From positions 186,001 to 250,000 of the forward strand of contig NZ_SNAA01000001.1 in the NCBI RefSeq assembly GCF_004358695.1: a DNA stretch of 64,000 bases. Direction: 5' to 3'. Both the position numbers and the translations under genes were made by a program. The notes under the pieces were generated by a model. That model worked only from the letters and a program-made list of their open reading frames with translations. It searched no databases and was not told where the DNA came from. This DNA comes from Palleronia sediminis (GTDB lineage Bacteria > Pseudomonadota > Alphaproteobacteria > Rhodobacterales > Rhodobacteraceae). Positions 1-8,320 of the stretch are shown one piece after another (positions within the stretch are counted from its first letter, which is position 1; the number at the start of each line of letters is the position of its first letter).

Positions 1-261
1 CGCGCCGAAGGCCGAGGCGGTGAACCCCAGCAGCAGAAACACCGTCGACAGGCCCATGACGAAGAACAGCCCCGCCAGCGCCGCGCGCCGCCGGCCCGCC
101 GCCTCTCCGGCGGCATCGTTGATCGTGATGCCGCCCATATAGGCCAGGTAGGGCGGGACGATGGGCAGGACGCAGGGGCTGAGAAAGGATAACAGGCCCG
201 CGGCCAGCGCGATGAACATGGCGGGCAAAAGCGCCGCGTCGATAAGGTCGAACCCGAACAT
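1..261 (-). CDS. ccdA: Cytochrome c biogenesis protein CcdA (partial)
   Basis: Only the first 87 codons are present; the gene runs off the left edge. CcdA is an inner-membrane protein that carries reducing equivalents from cytoplasmic thioredoxin to periplasmic thiol proteins, chiefly for cytochrome c assembly. The visible part holds a hydrophobic first membrane segment (residues 11-29) ending in the family motif SPCVLP, with the redox cysteine at C30, then PPYLAYMGG and a second hydrophobic stretch at about 65-85. The ATG at 261 is the first in frame and puts the CVLP motif at its usual distance. It is divergent from tusA. Cytochrome maturation genes ccmE/F/H lie about 45 kb away. Confidence 0.88.
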   Translation of the reverse strand, partial: MFGFDLIDAALLPAMFIALAAGLLSFLSPCVLPIVPPYLAYMGGITINDAAGEAAGRRRAALAGLFFVMGLSTVFLLLGFTASAFGA

Positions 262-354
262 GACAGGGGCTTAGCGCGCGGCGGCGGCGGCGTCGACAGC
301 CAGCTCGTCACATCCGCGTTGCGCTTGGCGGGATGCGGGGCCATCCTGCGCGCC

Positions 355-588
355 ATGGACCACGATGCCGATCTCGACGCCCGCGGGCTGCTCTGCCCCC
401 TGCCCGTTCTGAAACTGCGCAAGCGCATCGGCGCGATGCCGCCCGGCACCGTTCTCAAGGTGCTGGCCGACGATCCCGCGGCGGTCATCGACATTCCGCA
501 TTACTGCGCCGAGTCGGGGCACGAGCTTGTCGGGACGGCCGAGGTCGACGGCGCCCAGAGCTATTTCATCCGCAAGGCGTCCGCCTAG
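355..588 (+). CDS. tusA: TusA/SirA family sulfur-carrier protein
   Basis: 77-residue protein of the TusA (SirA) family, small sulfur-relay proteins that carry a persulfide for tRNA thiolation, molybdenum cofactor or other sulfur transfers. The family signature is present at the N-terminus: DARGLLCPLPVLKLRK, with the persulfide cysteine C14 inside CPxP. The ATG at 355 is preferred over an upstream ATG at 319 because the family starts only a few residues before the CPxP motif. It is divergent from ccdA and convergent with rne; a strong hairpin (616-646) separates it from rne. Which sulfur pathway it serves cannot be told from the context. Confidence 0.88.
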   Translation: MDHDADLDARGLLCPLPVLKLRKRIGAMPPGTVLKVLADDPAAVIDIPHYCAESGHELVGTAEVDGAQSYFIRKASA

Positions 589-615
589 GTCGCCCGAACG
601 GCCCCGCCCGAACGA

Positions 616-646
616 AGACAGCCCCGGAGCGTATCCGGGGCTGTCT
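616..646. terminator. Bidirectional hairpin between tusA and rne
   Basis: Perfect 13-bp inverted repeat (AGACAGCCCCGGA at 616-628, its complement at 634-646) with a 5-nt loop, lying between the stop codons of the convergent genes tusA and rne. On the minus strand it starts six bases after the rne stop. A clear U-tract is missing on either side, so it may act as a terminator, as an RNA 3' end stabiliser, or both. Confidence 0.7.
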
Positions 647-651
647 GCTGC

Positions 652-3219
652 CTAGCGTCCCAACGACCACCAGCCGCGGCGCTTGGGCTTGCCCGCGTCG
701 CCGTCGCCGCCATTGCCGTTGGCGGGTTCGAGCTCCTTGTCCGCGGGCTTGTCCTGCGCCTTGGGCGCTGCCGGTTCGGGCCGGACTGGTGCGACAGCCG
801 CTGCGGGCTCGGCCTGCGGCTCGGGCGCCGGTTCCGGCGTCGGCTCGGATGCGGCCTGCGCCGGTTCCGGGGTTGCCTCGGCCTGCGGCTCGGGCGTGTC
901 CTGCGGGGCCCCGGATACGGTATCGTCGCCCTGGGTGTCGTCGCTCTTGCGGCGGCGGCTGCGAGAACGGCTGCGCTTTTTCCGGGGCGCGGCCTCTTCC
1001 TCGCCCTCGGGGGTGTCGGTCTCGGGCGACGCGTCCTGCTCGGCGGTGGCGTCGTCGCCATTCGCCTCGTCATTTCCGTTGCCGTTCCCGTTGCCCTCGT
1101 TGTCCCCGTCGCGGCCCTTGCGGCGGCGGCGGCGGCGGCGGCGCTTCTTCGAGGGCGACTCGCCCCCGTCCTCCGCCTCGGGCGCGCCATCCGCGGACCG
1201 CTCGGCGATCTCGGTCGCCGCGTCGTCGCGCGCGGGCGGCGCCTCGTCGGCATCGACCGCGTCGCTATCCGCCTCGGCGTCGTAATCGTCCATCAGCGCG
1301 GCGCTGCCGGTGATCGTCTCGACCGGTTCGACCACGCGGGTCGTCTGGGTCTTGAACTTCTCGATGCGGAAATCGGGGCTGACGAGATCGGTGCTCGCCT
1401 CCATGCGGACGACCATGCCGTAACGCGCCTCGATCTGGAGGACGTGATCGCGCTTGTGGTTCATGAGGTAGTTGCAGATGGCGACGGGCATCGTCACCAG
1501 CACCTCGCGCGTCTTCTTGCGCGTCCCCTCTTCCTCGAGCTGGCGCAGGATGGCCAGCGCCACGCTGTCATCCGAGCGCAAAAGCCCCGTGCCATGGCAA
1601 TGCGGGCAAGGCTGCGTCGACGCCTCGAGCATCCCCGGCCGCAGGCGCTGGCGCGACATTTCGAGCAGTCCGAAGGCCGAGATGCGGCCGACCTGGATGC
1701 GCGCCCTGTCGTTCTTGAGCTTTTCCTTGAAATGCTTCTCGACATTGGCGTTGTGCTTGCGATCCTCCATGTCGATGAAGTCGATCACGATCAGCCCCGC
1801 GAGGTCGCGCAGGCGAAGCTGGCGGGCGACCTCCTCGGCGGCCTCCATGTTGGTCTTGTAGGCGGTCTCCTCGATGGAGCCCTCCTTGGTGGCCTTGCCC
1901 GAGTTCACGTCGATGGCGACCAGCGCCTCGGTGATCCCGATGACGATATAGCCCCCCGACTTGAGCTGGACGGTCGGATTGAACATCCCCGCGAGATAGC
2001 TTTCGACTTGGTGGCGCGCGAAAAGCGGCATCGCCTCGTGATAGTGTTTCACGTTCTTGGCGTGGGACGGCATGATCATCTTCATGAAGTCCTTGGCCGT
2101 GCGATAGCCATGCTCGCCCTCGACCAGGACCTCCTCGATCTCGCGGTTGTAGAGATCGCGGATCGACCGCTTGATGAGGTTGCCCTCTTCGTAGATCGGC
2201 GCGGGCGCGATGGATTTCAGCGTGAGCTCGCGGATCTGCTCCCACAGGCGCAGCAGGTATTCGTAGTCGCGCTTGATCTCTGTGCGGGTCCGACGGGCGC
2301 CGGCGGTGCGGATGATGAGCCCCGCGCCCCGCGGCACGTCGATCTCCTCGGCGATCTCCTTGAGCTTCTTGCGATCCGCGGCCGCCGTGATCTTGCGGCT
2401 GATGCCGCCGCCGCGCGCCGTGTTGGGCATGAGCACGCAATAGCGCCCCGCCAGCGACAGGTAGGTGGTCAGCGCCGCGCCCTTGTTGCCGCGCTCTTCC
2501 TTGACGACCTGCACCAGCAGGATCTGGCGGACCTTGATGACCTCCTGGATCTTGTACTTCTTCGCCCGCGGCTTGCGGGGACGGCGCAGCTCCTCCTGGG
2601 TGTCGTCGTCGGCAACGGCCTCGATCGTCGAGTCGCGCTCGGCGGCATCGTCGGCCGCGACGTAGGGCCGGGGGCCCTCGTCGTCGTCATGGGCGTCATC
2701 GTCGCCGGGCGCGGTCGCGCCCTCGTCGCCGCGGGCCACGTCGACCACGTCCATGCCGGGAATGCCCTCGGTCAGCGCGGCGGTCTGCGCCTCGGCGATG
2801 GCGTCGGCCTCGGGGGCGGCGTCCTCATCGGACCCCTCGCCCGTATCGGTATCGGCCACGGCGCGATCCTCATCCGACCTGCGCGACCGGCCACGCTTGC
2901 GGCCGTTCTGGTCCTCGTTCTCGCGCCGGGCCTCTTCCTCTTCCTCGGCCATGAGGGCCTGCCGGTCGGCGACCGGGATCTGGTAGTAGTCGGGATGGAT
3001 CTCGGAGAACGCCAGGAATCCGTGGCGATTGCCGCCGTAATCGACGAAAGCCGCCTGGAGCGACGGCTCGACCCGCGTGACCTTGGCTAGGTAGATATTC
3101 CCCGCAAGCTGGCGCTTGTTCTCGGATTCGAAATCGAAATCCTCGACCTTGTTTCCATCCACCACCACGACGCGGGTTTCTTCCGCGTGGGTGGCATCGA
3201 TGAGCATCTTCTTTCCCAT
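652..3219 (-). CDS. rne: Ribonuclease E/G family endoribonuclease
   Basis: 855 residues. RNase E makes the main single-strand cuts in mRNA decay and rRNA/tRNA processing and scaffolds the degradosome. Order seen: N-terminal RNase H-like start (KKMLIDATHAEETR); an S1 domain beginning near residue 36 but interrupted at about 90-220 by a low-complexity acidic/basic insert; the second S1 half (IQEVIKVRQILLVQVVKEER); the catalytic region with DFIDMEDRKHN; the zinc-link CPHCHGTG; and a long disordered tail (about 640-855) of Glu/Arg/Pro-rich blocks. The S1 insert is typical of alphaproteobacterial RNase E. The ATG at 3219 is chosen because homologues start M(G)KKMLIDA; an upstream ATG at 3318 would add an arginine-rich leader unlike the family. 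It is preceded by a long leader that may allow autoregulation. Confidence 0.95.
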   Translation of the reverse strand: MGKKMLIDATHAEETRVVVVDGNKVEDFDFESENKRQLAGNIYLAKVTRVEPSLQAAFVDYGGNRHGFLAFSEIHPDYYQIPVADRQALMAEEEEEARRENEDQNGRKRGRSRRSDEDRAVADTDTGEGSDEDAAPEADAIAEAQTAALTEGIPGMDVVDVARGDEGATAPGDDDAHDDDEGPRPYVAADDAAERDSTIEAVADDDTQEELRRPRKPRAKKYKIQEVIKVRQILLVQVVKEERGNKGAALTTYLSLAGRYCVLMPNTARGGGISRKITAAADRKKLKEIAEEIDVPRGAGLIIRTAGARRTRTEIKRDYEYLLRLWEQIRELTLKSIAPAPIYEEGNLIKRSIRDLYNREIEEVLVEGEHGYRTAKDFMKMIMPSHAKNVKHYHEAMPLFARHQVESYLAGMFNPTVQLKSGGYIVIGITEALVAIDVNSGKATKEGSIEETAYKTNMEAAEEVARQLRLRDLAGLIVIDFIDMEDRKHNANVEKHFKEKLKNDRARIQVGRISAFGLLEMSRQRLRPGMLEASTQPCPHCHGTGLLRSDDSVALAILRQLEEEGTRKKTREVLVTMPVAICNYLMNHKRDHVLQIEARYGMVVRMEASTDLVSPDFRIEKFKTQTTRVVEPVETITGSAALMDDYDAEADSDAVDADEAPPARDDAATEIAERSADGAPEAEDGGESPSKKRRRRRRRRKGRDGDNEGNGNGNGNDEANGDDATAEQDASPETDTPEGEEEAAPRKKRSRSRSRRRKSDDTQGDDTVSGAPQDTPEPQAEATPEPAQAASEPTPEPAPEPQAEPAAAVAPVRPEPAAPKAQDKPADKELEPANGNGGDGDAGKPKRRGWWSLGR

Positions 3220-3539
3220 GAAACCTTGTTCCGCACCCATCCGGTCGGATCGCGGCCTGGGGCCGTCTTCTGCCATGCTGGGGGCTTGTCTGCGGCGATG
3301 CGGGCATCCGTCCTGCAAGCCTGCCCCGCCGATAGCGGCGGTCGGGGCGGCATCAGGGACTGGAGGGCGTCGCGCATCGCGGTTTTAACTCCGGCACGGC
3401 GTCGCGTGCCACTTGTGGCACCCCAACCATCGCGGTTCGGGCATGATCGGCTTGCACAGCCGCCCGAAACACGGGCCGGGCGCACAGCGATATCGGTATC
3501 CGGCTCCTCCGGCAAAAACGCACGCGGAGCCTTGCGCGC
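3220..3539 (-). other. Long 5' leader of rne (no gene seen)
   Basis: The stretch between rne and dctD holds no convincing gene. If the promoter predicted at 3540-3569 is right, rne mRNA has an untranslated leader of roughly 310 nt. Long rne leaders are known in enterobacteria, where RNase E binds and cleaves its own leader. Only the length and lack of a coding reading frame are seen here; regulation is inferred. Confidence 0.4.
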
Positions 3540-3569
3540 AGCATAGGTGCTTGGCCGGGCGGAATACAA
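3540..3569 (-). promoter_or_regulatory. Putative sigma-70 promoter for rne
   Basis: On the minus strand a -35-like TTGTAT (3564-3569) is followed after 18 nt by a -10-like TATGCT (3540-3545). It is the best promoter match in the rne upstream region. The GC-rich background makes these hexamers stand out, but no experimental start site is known to me. Confidence 0.4.
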
Positions 3570-3636
3570 TCCCAAACTGTCGCGGACCCTGCCGCGGCGG
3601 CAAGGTTCGCGCCGCGGGCCGGCCGGATCGCCCGCG

Positions 3637-3662
3637 TTTCTCTGTTTCCGAAAATACTCATG
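3637..3662 (-). repeat. Post-stop intergenic element, variant B (copy 1)
   Basis: Minus-strand copy of the TGAGTATTT-NN-GGAAACAGAGAA element, lying 24 nt after the dctD stop codon. It is followed by an inverted repeat CGCGGGC/GCCCGCG. It is one of eight copies in the window, all on the sense strand just past a stop codon. Confidence 0.75.
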
Positions 3663-3685
3663 CGACGCCGGCAAATGGCGCCACC

Positions 3686-5014
3686 TCAGCCGAGGTAGTC
3701 GGACCGGCTCAGCCCGTATTTGGCCATCTTCTCGTTGAGGGTCCGGCGCGGCAGGCACAGCTCGTCCATGACCGCGACGATCGAGCCGCGGTGCCGGCGC
3801 ATGGTGTTGTCGATCAGCATCCGCTCGAACGCCTCGACATATTCCTTGAGCGGCTTGCCCTCGGTGGTCATGCCCGACACGCTGTCCTCTTCGCCGGCCA
3901 TCAGCAGCGACGAAATCGAACCCGAGCCGCGGCGGTTCTGCATCACCGCCCGCTCGGCCACGTTGACGAGCTGGCGGATGTTTCCCGGCCAGGGCGCCTG
4001 TAGCAGCTGCGCGGCCTCCTGCGCGCTGACCTCGGGCGCGTCGTAGCCGTATTCCTCGGCCGAAAGCCCCGCGAAATGCGAGAACAGCGTCAGGATATCC
4101 TCGCCGCGCGCGCGCAGCGGCGGCAGGGTGATCTTCATCGTGGCGAGCCGGTAATACAGATCGGGGCGCAGCACGTCCTCGCAGGTCTTGCCCTGCTCGC
4201 TGAGGTTCGAGATCGCGATCAGCCGCGTCTCGGCTGGCTGTCCCTGGTCGTTCATCCAGGCCAGCAGCCGCGCCTGCAACGCGGCCGGCAGCGCGTCGAT
4301 ATCCTCGAGCACCAGCGTGCCGCCGCGGGCCTGCTCGAGCAGCGGGATCTCGTCCTCGGAGGGGCCGAAGAGCGTGCGCTCCAGCGCCTCTTCGCCCTGC
4401 CCCGCGCAGGAAAACAGCACGAACTTGCGCCCCGCCTTGGCACCGACCGCGTGCAGCGCATGGGCCACCAGCGTCTTGCCCGTGCCGGTCTCGCCGTCGA
4501 TCAGGACGTGCCCGTCGGCCTGGCCGAGATCGAGGATATCCTCGCGCAGCCGCTCCATCACCGGCGAGGTGCCGATGAGCTTGCGCATCAGGCCCGACCC
4601 GTCGGACAGCTCGCGCCTGAGCGCGCGGTTGTCGAGCGTCAGCCGGCGCGCCTGCACCGCGCGGCGCGCAAGCTCGGTCATGCGCTCGGGGTCGAACGGC
4701 TTTTCGAGGAAATCGAAGGCCCCCATCCGCATCGCCTCGACGGCCATCGGCACGTCGCCATGGCCGGTGATCATGATGACCGGCAGCGAGCTGTCGCCGC
4801 TCATCAGGCGCTTGAGAAAGGCCATGCCGTCCATGCCCGGCATCTTGATATCCGAAATGACGATGCCCGGAAAATCGGGCGAAAGCGCCTTCAGCGCCTC
4901 TTCGGCCGAGGGGTAGCTTTCGGTCTCGAACCCGGAAAGCTGCAACCACTGGCCGATGGATTGGCGCATGTCCTTCTCGTCGTCCACGATGGCGATCTTG
5001 ATGGCGGTTGCCAT
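3686..5014 (-). CDS. dctD: DctD-like response regulator lacking the GAFTGA loop
   Basis: 442 residues: receiver domain (1-120; acidic pair D11/D12, phospho-acceptor D55, K105), AAA+ domain (about 145-375; Walker A GETGTGKT at 174-181, Walker B-like GGTLVLEDI at 231-239, DLYYRL and LPPLRARGEDI), and a Fis-type helix-turn-helix at the C-terminus. With DctB it should respond to C4-dicarboxylates. The loop that contacts sigma-54 is missing: after LFG (215-217) the sequence goes almost directly to Walker B, with no GAFTGA. The protein therefore probably does not remodel sigma-54 polymerase; Rhodobacter capsulatus NtrC is a known precedent of a GAFTGA-less activator that uses sigma-70. Start codon lies 4 nt after the dctB stop, so the pair is co-transcribed. 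No dicarboxylate transporter gene is nearby. Confidence 0.88.
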   Translation of the reverse strand: MATAIKIAIVDDEKDMRQSIGQWLQLSGFETESYPSAEEALKALSPDFPGIVISDIKMPGMDGMAFLKRLMSGDSSLPVIMITGHGDVPMAVEAMRMGAFDFLEKPFDPERMTELARRAVQARRLTLDNRALRRELSDGSGLMRKLIGTSPVMERLREDILDLGQADGHVLIDGETGTGKTLVAHALHAVGAKAGRKFVLFSCAGQGEEALERTLFGPSEDEIPLLEQARGGTLVLEDIDALPAALQARLLAWMNDQGQPAETRLIAISNLSEQGKTCEDVLRPDLYYRLATMKITLPPLRARGEDILTLFSHFAGLSAEEYGYDAPEVSAQEAAQLLQAPWPGNIRQLVNVAERAVMQNRRGSGSISSLLMAGEEDSVSGMTTEGKPLKEYVEAFERMLIDNTMRRHRGSIVAVMDELCLPRRTLNEKMAKYGLSRSDYLG

Positions 5015-5018
5015 GGCG

Positions 5019-6776
5019 TCACTCCGCTGCCTGCATTCCGATCTCCCGAATGGGAAGGATCATGTCGAAAACGGCCCCACCCTCGCGGCCGTTCCGCGCG
5101 GTGAGCCGCCCCCCGAGATCCGCCACGATCCCGGACGAGATGGCAAGCCCCAACCCCGTCCCGTCGCCGGGCGCCTTGGTGGTGTAGAACGGCTCGAACA
5201 GGCGGTCCAGATCGGCGATACCCGTGCCGTTGTCGCGCACTGTGAGCACGGCATTGGCCCCTGCCGACAGGATCAGCTCGATCCGGGGGGTCTCGTCCTG
5301 CCGGGCCGCGTCGATGGCGTTGCGCAGCAGGTTCACGATGACTTGTTCGACCCGGATGCGATCGGCGAGGATCGGCACGGGGCGGTCGGGGATGGATCGG
5401 GCCAGTTCGACCGAGCGCTGTTTCAGCGTCGGCTCCATCAGCGACAGCGCCGACGAGACGCAATCGCGGAAATCGAGCGGCTCGAACGCATCGCCCCCCT
5501 TGCGCGCATAGCTCTTGAGCTGGCGCGTGATCGCCCCCATCCGTCCGATCAGGTCGTCGATGCGATGGAACGAGGCCAGCGCCTCGTCGACGCGGCGACG
5601 CTGGATCAGCAGGCGTGCACCGGCAAGATAGGTCTTCATCGCGGCGAGCGGCTGGTTCAGCTCGTGGCTGACGGCGGCCGACATCTCGCCCAGCGCGGCC
5701 AGTTTCGAGGTCTGCGCCACGGTCTGCTCGGCCACCTCGAGGTTCTTTTCCGCCTTTTCACGCCCGGCGATCTCGCGTTGCAGCGCGGTGTTGAGCTTGC
5801 GCAGCTCCATCGATTCGCGCTGGAACAGGGTGATGCGCGACATGGCCTTTCGACTGACGAGAAAGAACACCGCCGCCAGCAGCAGCGCGAATCCCATGAT
5901 CTCGAGCGCGAGCACCCCGTTCACCCGCTCGCGCACGCTGGCATAGGTGGTGAAACTGGTCATGCGCCACCCCTGGAACGGGATGCGGGTCGACTGGCTC
6001 ATCACCGCCTCGCCGCCCAGGTAGGCGTCGGGCGGCAACACCGTCCAGTCGGTCGTGGCCTGGATCGCGCGCTGGATCGCCCCCACGGGCGAACGGCGCT
6101 GGAGCGCGGCCTGCTCGCTCAGCCCGCGCCACCGGCTTTCGGTGGACAGGATGATCCGCCCCTCGCTGTCGGTGACCATGACGGCATCCGAGAACCCCGC
6201 CCAGGTCTGCTCGAACTGACGCAGATCGACGCCGACCACGATGACGCCCGACAGCACGCCCTGCGCCTCGACCTTGCGCGAATAGGTGAAGTTGAAGCTG
6301 CCGCTATCGCCCTGCGTGGTGTTGAACACCGTGTCGCGCGACCGCACGGCCTGCACGAAATAGGGCGCCTGGCGCATGTTGGCGCCCAGCGTCCGCCGCT
6401 CGGTCGAGGCCACGACCCGCCCGTCGCGGTCCAGAAGCGTGAGCGAGGCGGCCCCGATCTCGTCGAGATACGAGATCAGCCTTTGCGTGGTCGAGGTATA
6501 GTCCTGCCCGTTCAGCGCCCCGATCAACGCCGGGTCGAGGCTCAGCAGCAGCGGCACGACGCTCGCGCGCTGCAGCGTCGACATGAGGTTGCCCGAGTAG
6601 AGCGCCAGCCGCACCTCGGCGCGATTGCGCGTGTTCTCGGTAAAGCGTTCGGTCAGCAGCGCGTTCGAGATCCACAGCGTCGCCACCGCGATCACGCACA
6701 ACACCGCCACCGCGCTGCGCACGATCCAGCGCCGACGCAGATCGCCCCGGCGGATGATCTCGTTCCCGTCGATCAT
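5019..6776 (-). CDS. dctB: DctB-like sensor histidine kinase
   Basis: 585 residues. Membrane segment about 19-37, a periplasmic double-Cache type sensor region (about 40-285, with VVGVDLRQFEQTWAGF and MVTDSEGRIILS typical of DctB), second membrane segment about 288-308, a coiled linker, the phospho-accepting helix with H371 in AVSHELNQPLAAMKTYL, and a C-terminal ATPase domain (VIVNLLRNAIDAAR, DNGTGI, GDGTGLGLAIS). The NQPL motif and architecture match C4-dicarboxylate sensors. It lies upstream of and co-directional with dctD, 46 nt after purQ. The ligand is inferred from family resemblance. Confidence 0.88.
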   Translation of the reverse strand: MIDGNEIIRRGDLRRRWIVRSAVAVLCVIAVATLWISNALLTERFTENTRNRAEVRLALYSGNLMSTLQRASVVPLLLSLDPALIGALNGQDYTSTTQRLISYLDEIGAASLTLLDRDGRVVASTERRTLGANMRQAPYFVQAVRSRDTVFNTTQGDSGSFNFTYSRKVEAQGVLSGVIVVGVDLRQFEQTWAGFSDAVMVTDSEGRIILSTESRWRGLSEQAALQRRSPVGAIQRAIQATTDWTVLPPDAYLGGEAVMSQSTRIPFQGWRMTSFTTYASVRERVNGVLALEIMGFALLLAAVFFLVSRKAMSRITLFQRESMELRKLNTALQREIAGREKAEKNLEVAEQTVAQTSKLAALGEMSAAVSHELNQPLAAMKTYLAGARLLIQRRRVDEALASFHRIDDLIGRMGAITRQLKSYARKGGDAFEPLDFRDCVSSALSLMEPTLKQRSVELARSIPDRPVPILADRIRVEQVIVNLLRNAIDAARQDETPRIELILSAGANAVLTVRDNGTGIADLDRLFEPFYTTKAPGDGTGLGLAISSGIVADLGGRLTARNGREGGAVFDMILPIREIGMQAAE

Positions 6777-6822
6777 CGTCCGATCCTATGCCGGTGCCGC
6801 CCCACCCACAAGGCGCAGCCCC

Positions 6823-7491
6823 TCAGGCCGGGGCGAAGGCGCCGGCCAGCCCCTGGAACAGCGGCAGCCCGTCGGTCGAGCCCAGCGCCGGATCGGCGGC
6901 GCGTTCGGGATGGGGCATTATCCCCAGCACCCGGCCATTGGCCGACAGGATGCCGGCGATGTCGTGCCGCGCGCCGTTGGGGTTCTCGGCATAGGTAAAG
7001 GCGATGCGCCCCTCGCCGCGCAGCATTCCCAGCACCTCGTCATCGGCGGTATAGTTGCCGTCGTGATGCGCGATCGGGATCGTCGCGGGCCGCGCCGTGT
7101 CGAAGGCGCGGGTGAACGGGCTCTCGGTCTCGCCCACCAAAAGCGGGACGGGCCGGCAGATATACTTGATCCCGGCATTGCGCACCAGCGCGCCGGGCAG
7201 CATCGCGGTCTCGGTCAGGATCTGGAACCCGTTGCAGATCCCCAGCACATAGCCCCCCCGCACCGCGTGATCGGCCACCGCGCGGCACACCGGCGAACGC
7301 GCGGCGATGGCCCCCGCCCGCAGGTAGTCGCCATACGAGAACCCGCCCGGCAGGCCCACGACATCGACCCCCTCGGGCAGGGTCGTTTCCTTGTGCCACA
7401 CCATCTCGACGCTGAACCCCGCGGCGCGGAACGCCACCGCCAGGTCGCGATCGCAGTTCGAGCCGGGAAAGACGCAGATCGCGGCCTTCAT
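6823..7491 (-). CDS. purQ: Phosphoribosylformylglycinamidine synthase subunit PurQ
   Basis: 222 residues, a class I glutamine amidotransferase. It supplies ammonia to the PurL synthetase for FGAR to FGAM, the fourth step of purine synthesis, as part of a PurL-PurQ-PurS complex. Seen: [15 protein letters not shown], nucleophile C86 in [10 protein letters not shown], and GIMPHPER carrying the C-terminal His/Glu of the triad. The ATG at 7491 gives the usual start [14 protein letters not shown]; the longer open frame upstream is the shadow of the preceding gene. It overlaps the upstream nucleotidase gene by 4 nt (ATGA), so translation is probably coupled. Its partner purL is about 43 kb away. Confidence 0.96.
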   Translation of the reverse strand: MKAAICVFPGSNCDRDLAVAFRAAGFSVEMVWHKETTLPEGVDVVGLPGGFSYGDYLRAGAIAARSPVCRAVADHAVRGGYVLGICNGFQILTETAMLPGALVRNAGIKYICRPVPLLVGETESPFTRAFDTARPATIPIAHHDGNYTADDEVLGMLRGEGRIAFTYAENPNGARHDIAGILSANGRVLGIMPHPERAADPALGSTDGLPLFQGLAGAFAPA

Positions 7492-8039
7492 GCGCCCGCC
7501 CCCCGCTCGGCATCCAGCCGGTCGAGCAGCGCCGGCGCCTCGGCCCAGCCCGTCAGGCGATGCGCCACATCGGCGCCCTGGTTGTGCAGCGCGTCGAAAC
7601 AGATGCCGATGCCCACGAAGCTTTCGAAATGGCCCGACTTGTCGTCGATCAGCGCATCGGCGCGCACGACGCTCTTGTCGCCGCAGAACACGAACCGCAT
7701 CGGGTCGAGGAACGGGAAATGCCGCTCGAGCCACGCGGTCTTGTGCACGCAGGACGCGGGATATTCCATCGCCGCCGTCGCGATGAAGACCTCGTGGCGC
7801 TCCGCGATCTCGGCCAGCGCCTCGCGCGCGCCCTCCATCACGTCGATGGCGGCAAAGAACCCGCCCTTGTGCAGCTCGGTCTCCATCGCGGCCGCATGGG
7901 CCGGCTCGACCAGCGTGTCGAGCTTGACGCCGCGCAGGTCGTCGTCGCTCCAGCGATAGCCGAAGAGCCGGCCGTAAAGCGCGCGCTTGGCGCGAGCGGT
8001 GTCGGCGATGACCTCGTCCATGTCCACGGCGACGCGCAT
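7488..8039 (-). CDS. 5'(3')-deoxyribonucleotidase-like HAD phosphatase
   Basis: 183 residues. The N-terminal DMDEVIAD (D6/D8) is the HAD nucleophile motif; [23 protein letters not shown] matches the late motifs of the NT5C family, which dephosphorylates nucleoside monophosphates. It sits between purS and purQ and overlaps purQ by 4 nt, so it is translated as part of the purine cluster. A role in trimming excess nucleoside monophosphates or clearing a non-standard nucleotide is inferred from context; substrate is unknown. The alternative, a generic HAD phosphatase, cannot be ruled out. Confidence 0.8.
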   Translation of the reverse strand: MRVAVDMDEVIADTARAKRALYGRLFGYRWSDDDLRGVKLDTLVEPAHAAAMETELHKGGFFAAIDVMEGAREALAEIAERHEVFIATAAMEYPASCVHKTAWLERHFPFLDPMRFVFCGDKSVVRADALIDDKSGHFESFVGIGICFDALHNQGADVAHRLTGWAEAPALLDRLDAERGAGA

Positions 8040-8040
8040 C

Positions 8041-8271
8041 TCAGACGAACTCGATCCGGTAGCTTTCGATCACCGTGTTGGCGAGCAGCATCTCGCACAT
8101 CTCGCCCACCCGCGCCGCGGTGGTGCCGGGCGCAAGGTCGAGCTCGATCACCTTGCCCTGCCGCACGCCCTCGACGCCCTCGAACCCCATGGCGCCCAGC
8201 GCATGGCGGATGGCCTCGCCCTGGGGGTCGAGAACGCCCTCCTTCAGCATGACATGAACCCTGGCCTTCAT
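8041..8271 (-). CDS. purS: Phosphoribosylformylglycinamidine synthase subunit PurS
   Basis: 76 residues, the small bridging subunit of FGAM synthase that couples PurQ to the short PurL. Seen: MKARVHVMLKEGVLDPQG, a typical PurS opening, and the C-terminal ANTVIESYRIEF. Start at 8271 fits family length. It is the second gene of the purC-purS-nucleotidase-purQ run, with one base between its stop and the nucleotidase start. A variant A post-stop element lies just upstream, in the purC-purS gap. Confidence 0.95.
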   Translation of the reverse strand: MKARVHVMLKEGVLDPQGEAIRHALGAMGFEGVEGVRQGKVIELDLAPGTTAARVGEMCEMLLANTVIESYRIEFV

Positions 8272-8290
8272 CGCGCCGCCCTGCCCCCGT

Positions 8291-8310
8291 CTTCTCTTTC
8301 CGAAATACCC
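8291..8310 (-). repeat. Post-stop intergenic element, variant A (copy 2)
   Basis: Minus strand, GGGTATTTCGGAAAGAGAAG, 10 nt after the purC stop and about 20 nt before the purS start. It is the only copy lying inside an apparent operon, so it might separate purC from the downstream genes at the RNA level. Confidence 0.75.
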
Positions 8311-8320
8311 GATCCCGCGC

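Noticed and set aside
652-1313. Long plus-strand and minus-strand reading frames rich in Arg, Ser and Ala over the RNase E tail
   Set aside because: They are shadows of the Glu/Arg/Pro-rich RNase E C-terminus; composition is that of a GC-rich antisense or shifted frame and no family motif appears.
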